A stretch of 64,000 bases of DNA from Photobacterium obscurum (lineage in GTDB: Bacteria > Pseudomonadota > Gammaproteobacteria > Enterobacterales > Vibrionaceae), in assembly GCF_026191635.1 (NCBI RefSeq), contig NZ_JAKRRW010000006.1, positions 62,001-126,000 on the forward strand, read 5' to 3'. Numbering within the stretch: the first letter of the stretch is position 1; the number at the start of each line of letters is the position of its first letter. The notes below the pieces were generated by a model, which was given only the letters and a program-made list of their open reading frames with translations, made no database searches and was not told the origin of the DNA. Shown here piece after piece: positions 61,635 to 64,000 of the stretch. A program made the translations under genes and the position numbers.

Positions 61635-64000
61635 ATGTGCAAAAAACTACCATATTATGAAGACTGGCCAGCAGTGAAGTCCTCAGTGCCGTTTGATTCA
61701 CAGCAAGAGTATGAGATTGATCAAATATTGCAGCAGATGACCCTTGAAGAAAAAGTGGGCCAGATGATCCAGCCAGACCTTCGAGCTATTACAGTTGATG
61801 ACTTAAAGCAGTATAAGCTAGGTTCAATGCTGAATGGTGGCGGGGCGTGGCCGCAAGAAAACCGATATGCAACCAGTGAGGAATGGGCGGCGGTTGCTGA
61901 TAGTTTCTGGCAGGCTAGTGAAGAAACCTTCAGTGAACGGCCGTTTAGAATTCCGTTCATGTGGGCTACCGATGCTGTACATGGCCATAACAATGTATTT
62001 ATGGCGACGGTGTTCCCTCATAATATCGGTTTGGGGGCGGCAAATGACCCAGATCTTGTCAGAAAGATTGGGCATATCACCGCGACAGAGATTGCCTCGA
62101 CAGGATTGGATTGGACATTTGCACCTACTGTCACGATACCAAGGCATTATAACTGGGGACGCGTTTATGAAGGCTACTCAGAAGACCCCGAAGTGGTATG
62201 GCAATATGCAGGAAAAATGATAGAAGGACTTCAGGGAACAGCCAGTGATTTAAGAGGAGATCAAAAGGTTCTGGCAACGGTCAAGCACTGGATTGGTGAC
62301 GGTGGGACAGAAGAAGGCGTTGATCGCGGCGCCAATAAATACTCGGAACTTGACCTGATAAATATCCACGGCCCGGGTTATTTCAGCGCACTTGAGGCGG
62401 GAGCCCAAACGGTAATGGCTTCATTCAATAGTTGGGAAAATCGGGCCAACTACGATCATGGAGAAGGGAAGTGTGCAGGTAGTGGTGAATATAATTATAA
62501 AATTCATGGCAGCCGATACCTATTGACCGATGTGCTTAAAGATAAAATGGGCTTCGATGGCCTAGTTGTTACCGACTGGAGCGGGCATGCAGAGGTCACT
62601 GGCTGCACGAATAAGAATGCCAATTATGCCGTAAATGCAGGTATTGATATTTTGATGGTGCCGGAAAGAGAGGAATGGCAGGCAGTTTATTATAATTTGA
62701 TTGGTGGTGTGCAGTCGGACGAGGTTTCCCAAGCACGTGTTGATGATGCTGTTCGTAGGATACTAAGGGTGAAAAAGCGGGCGGGGCTATGGGAAAAACC
62801 AAGCCCGTTAGCGCGCTCTTTAGCTGGCGAGCAAAGTATCCTCGGAGCACCAAAGCATCGGGAAGTTGCCCGTGAGGCCGTACGAAAATCGTTGGTCCTG
62901 CTAAAGAATAACGCCGGTCTTCTTCCATTGTCACGGCAACAGAAAATCTTACTGGCAGGTAGTGCCGCGGATGATATTCAAAAGCAGGCCGGGGGCTGGA
63001 GCTTAACCTGGCAAGGGACCGAAACCACCAAGACAGATTTCCCCGGCTCGACAACATTTAAAGATGCGCTAGAACAGGTAGTCGGTGTCGAAAATGTTAG
63101 TCTTTTCAGTGAAGAGTCACATGAAAAAGAAACTGATATTGATACAGCGATTGTTGTTATCGGTGAGTCGCCTTATGCTGAAATGTGTGGTGATTTGAAA
63201 TACTGGGAGTCTCTGGAGTTTGCGTCACTAAGCCGCGGCTATAAGCAAGATCATGATACAGTGATCAGGCTCAAGCAGCTGGGCTATAAGGTGATCACCG
63301 TGTTCTTTTCCGGGCGTCCGCTGTATGTAAATAATGAAATTAACCACTCTGATGCTTTTGTAGCAGCTTGGCTGCCTGGTTCAGAGGCGGTTGGCATTAC
63401 TGATGTGCTCTTTACTGACGAATTTGGGGCAATCAATTTCGATTTTTCCGGGAGGCTGACCTTCAGCTGGCCAAACAAGAAATACTCGAAGGCTATAAAC
63501 CGGAGTAGAGCTGGGCAGACTCATCCATACTGTGAGCTGAGTATTACAGGGGAGCATAAACCATTATTTAGTTATGGTTATGGACTTTCTTATAGCGATC
63601 AGTCTGAAAGCGTTAATTCAGACTTGAACAATGACTGTGTACCGCTGGATATATCGGAATCATTATTTAAGAAAGACGACTCGGTATCCTCTTTGTTTGG
63701 TGTTGATGCTGATACGGAATGTCGGTTATTGGCCTACTGCCCGGTAAGCGGGGAAGAGGTAGAAGTCTCATCTAACTCCCGAACGACTGTTAATGGCGCA
63801 ACAATAAGCCCAGTCAACTATAAGCATCAACAGGATGCACGACGTTTTCAGGTTGAGCCGGGACACTCACTGACTGTTACAATTGAACTGGGCAGTGATG
63901 ATGTGTTCAGCCTTTCTGATAATGATTACTTAGAGCTTGATATGTGTGTCCGGCAATATCATCAACAAGCCTCCTTGGCATTTGCTGTAGATACTTTTCA
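61635..64000 (+). CDS. GH3 beta-glucosidase (partial, runs off the window)
   Basis: An open frame of at least 788 codons to the window end. Seen: MTLEEKVGQMIQPDLRAI at the N-terminus, WATDAVHGHNNV, KHWIGDGGT, and the catalytic nucleophile in GLVVTDWSG (Asp314). A C-terminal GH3 domain with AVNAGIDILMVPERE and VFFSGRPLYVNNE follows. The HWIGDGGT and GPGYFSAL motifs resemble exo-beta-glucosidases of the plant/marine ExoP type acting on beta-1,3/1,4-glucan oligosaccharides. No signal peptide is visible at ATG 61635, so it is probably cytosolic. Split from the cupin gene by a terminator hairpin. Confidence 0.9.
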   Translation, partial: MCKKLPYYEDWPAVKSSVPFDSQQEYEIDQILQQMTLEEKVGQMIQPDLRAITVDDLKQYKLGSMLNGGGAWPQENRYATSEEWAAVADSFWQASEETFSERPFRIPFMWATDAVHGHNNVFMATVFPHNIGLGAANDPDLVRKIGHITATEIASTGLDWTFAPTVTIPRHYNWGRVYEGYSEDPEVVWQYAGKMIEGLQGTASDLRGDQKVLATVKHWIGDGGTEEGVDRGANKYSELDLINIHGPGYFSALEAGAQTVMASFNSWENRANYDHGEGKCAGSGEYNYKIHGSRYLLTDVLKDKMGFDGLVVTDWSGHAEVTGCTNKNANYAVNAGIDILMVPEREEWQAVYYNLIGGVQSDEVSQARVDDAVRRILRVKKRAGLWEKPSPLARSLAGEQSILGAPKHREVAREAVRKSLVLLKNNAGLLPLSRQQKILLAGSAADDIQKQAGGWSLTWQGTETTKTDFPGSTTFKDALEQVVGVENVSLFSEESHEKETDIDTAIVVIGESPYAEMCGDLKYWESLEFASLSRGYKQDHDTVIRLKQLGYKVITVFFSGRPLYVNNEINHSDAFVAAWLPGSEAVGITDVLFTDEFGAINFDFSGRLTFSWPNKKYSKAINRSRAGQTHPYCELSITGEHKPLFSYGYGLSYSDQSESVNSDLNNDCVPLDISESLFKKDDSVSSLFGVDADTECRLLAYCPVSGEEVEVSSNSRTTVNGATISPVNYKHQQDARRFQVEPGHSLTVTIELGSDDVFSLSDNDYLELDMCVRQYHQQASLAFAVDTF

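Noticed and set aside
1..64000. CRISPR arrays, tRNA/rRNA genes, insertion sequences, integrases
   Set aside because: Looked for direct repeats, RNA gene motifs and transposase-like frames; none found, so no mobile-element boundary can be given for the rdh-cob island.

Overview
This is chromosomal DNA of a marine, facultatively anaerobic gammaproteobacterium, most probably Vibrionaceae or a close relative. The placement rests on overall gene style (FklB-type FKBP, NifJ, RND and LysR pairs, a Dpp-type sugar importer with a phosphorylase, perfect FNR boxes). The species cannot be named from the sequence. No rRNA, tRNA, CRISPR, insertion sequence or integrase was seen.

Bases 1-42000 look like one organohalide-respiration island. 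Three reductive dehalogenases (rdhA) with Tat signals and two [4Fe-4S] motifs each lie at 6115-7593, 34503-36137 and 37822-39399, each with its own small membrane anchor (rdhB). Three NosR/PceC-type membrane flavoproteins (rdhC) lie at 4377-5612, 9934-11202 and 39770-41029, each followed at once by a small single-span membrane protein. The first rdhC unit continues into pyruvate:flavodoxin oxidoreductase (nifJ) and a flavodoxin, which suggests a dedicated low-potential electron supply. Beside the first rdhA are a cytosolic FKBP (fklB), a class II cytochrome c and a divergent TetR regulator. An AraC regulator sits between the second and third dehalogenases.

Between the dehalogenase clusters (11700-33210) is a nearly uninterrupted anaerobic cobalamin operon led by a B12 riboswitch. 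It carries an ECF metal importer of the NikKMLQO layout, then cbiD, cbiC, cbiET, cbiL, cbiG (fused to a [2Fe-2S] ferredoxin domain), cbiK, cbiH, cbiF, cobA (with a HemD-like tail), cbiB, cobD, cobU, a UPF0284-type cobT substitute, cbiP, cbiA, two histidine phosphatases and cobS. cbiJ, an adenosyltransferase gene and lower-ligand synthesis genes are not visible. RdhA enzymes need a corrinoid, so the island appears to encode both enzyme and cofactor.

Regulation ties the island together. Perfect FNR boxes (TTGAT-N4-ATCAA) occur in front of the rdhC-nifJ-flavodoxin unit, the cob riboswitch operon and the TPR-rdhA2 operon. A separate set of four GTACC-N4-GGTAC-type palindromes flanks the TetR gene's divergent targets.

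Bases 42000-51600 are ordinary accessory genes: two LysR regulators divergent from an RND efflux pair, an ORF-poor stretch with two orphan terminators, an Old Yellow Enzyme divergent from a TetR gene with three operators between them, and a LysE exporter. Bases 51700-64000 are an oligosaccharide-use locus: a Dpp-type ABC importer, a long (1149-residue) GH94-like phosphorylase, a cupin and a GH3 beta-glucosidase running off the window. It is marked by three AAGAAAGCGCTTTC palindromes typical of a LacI-family operator.
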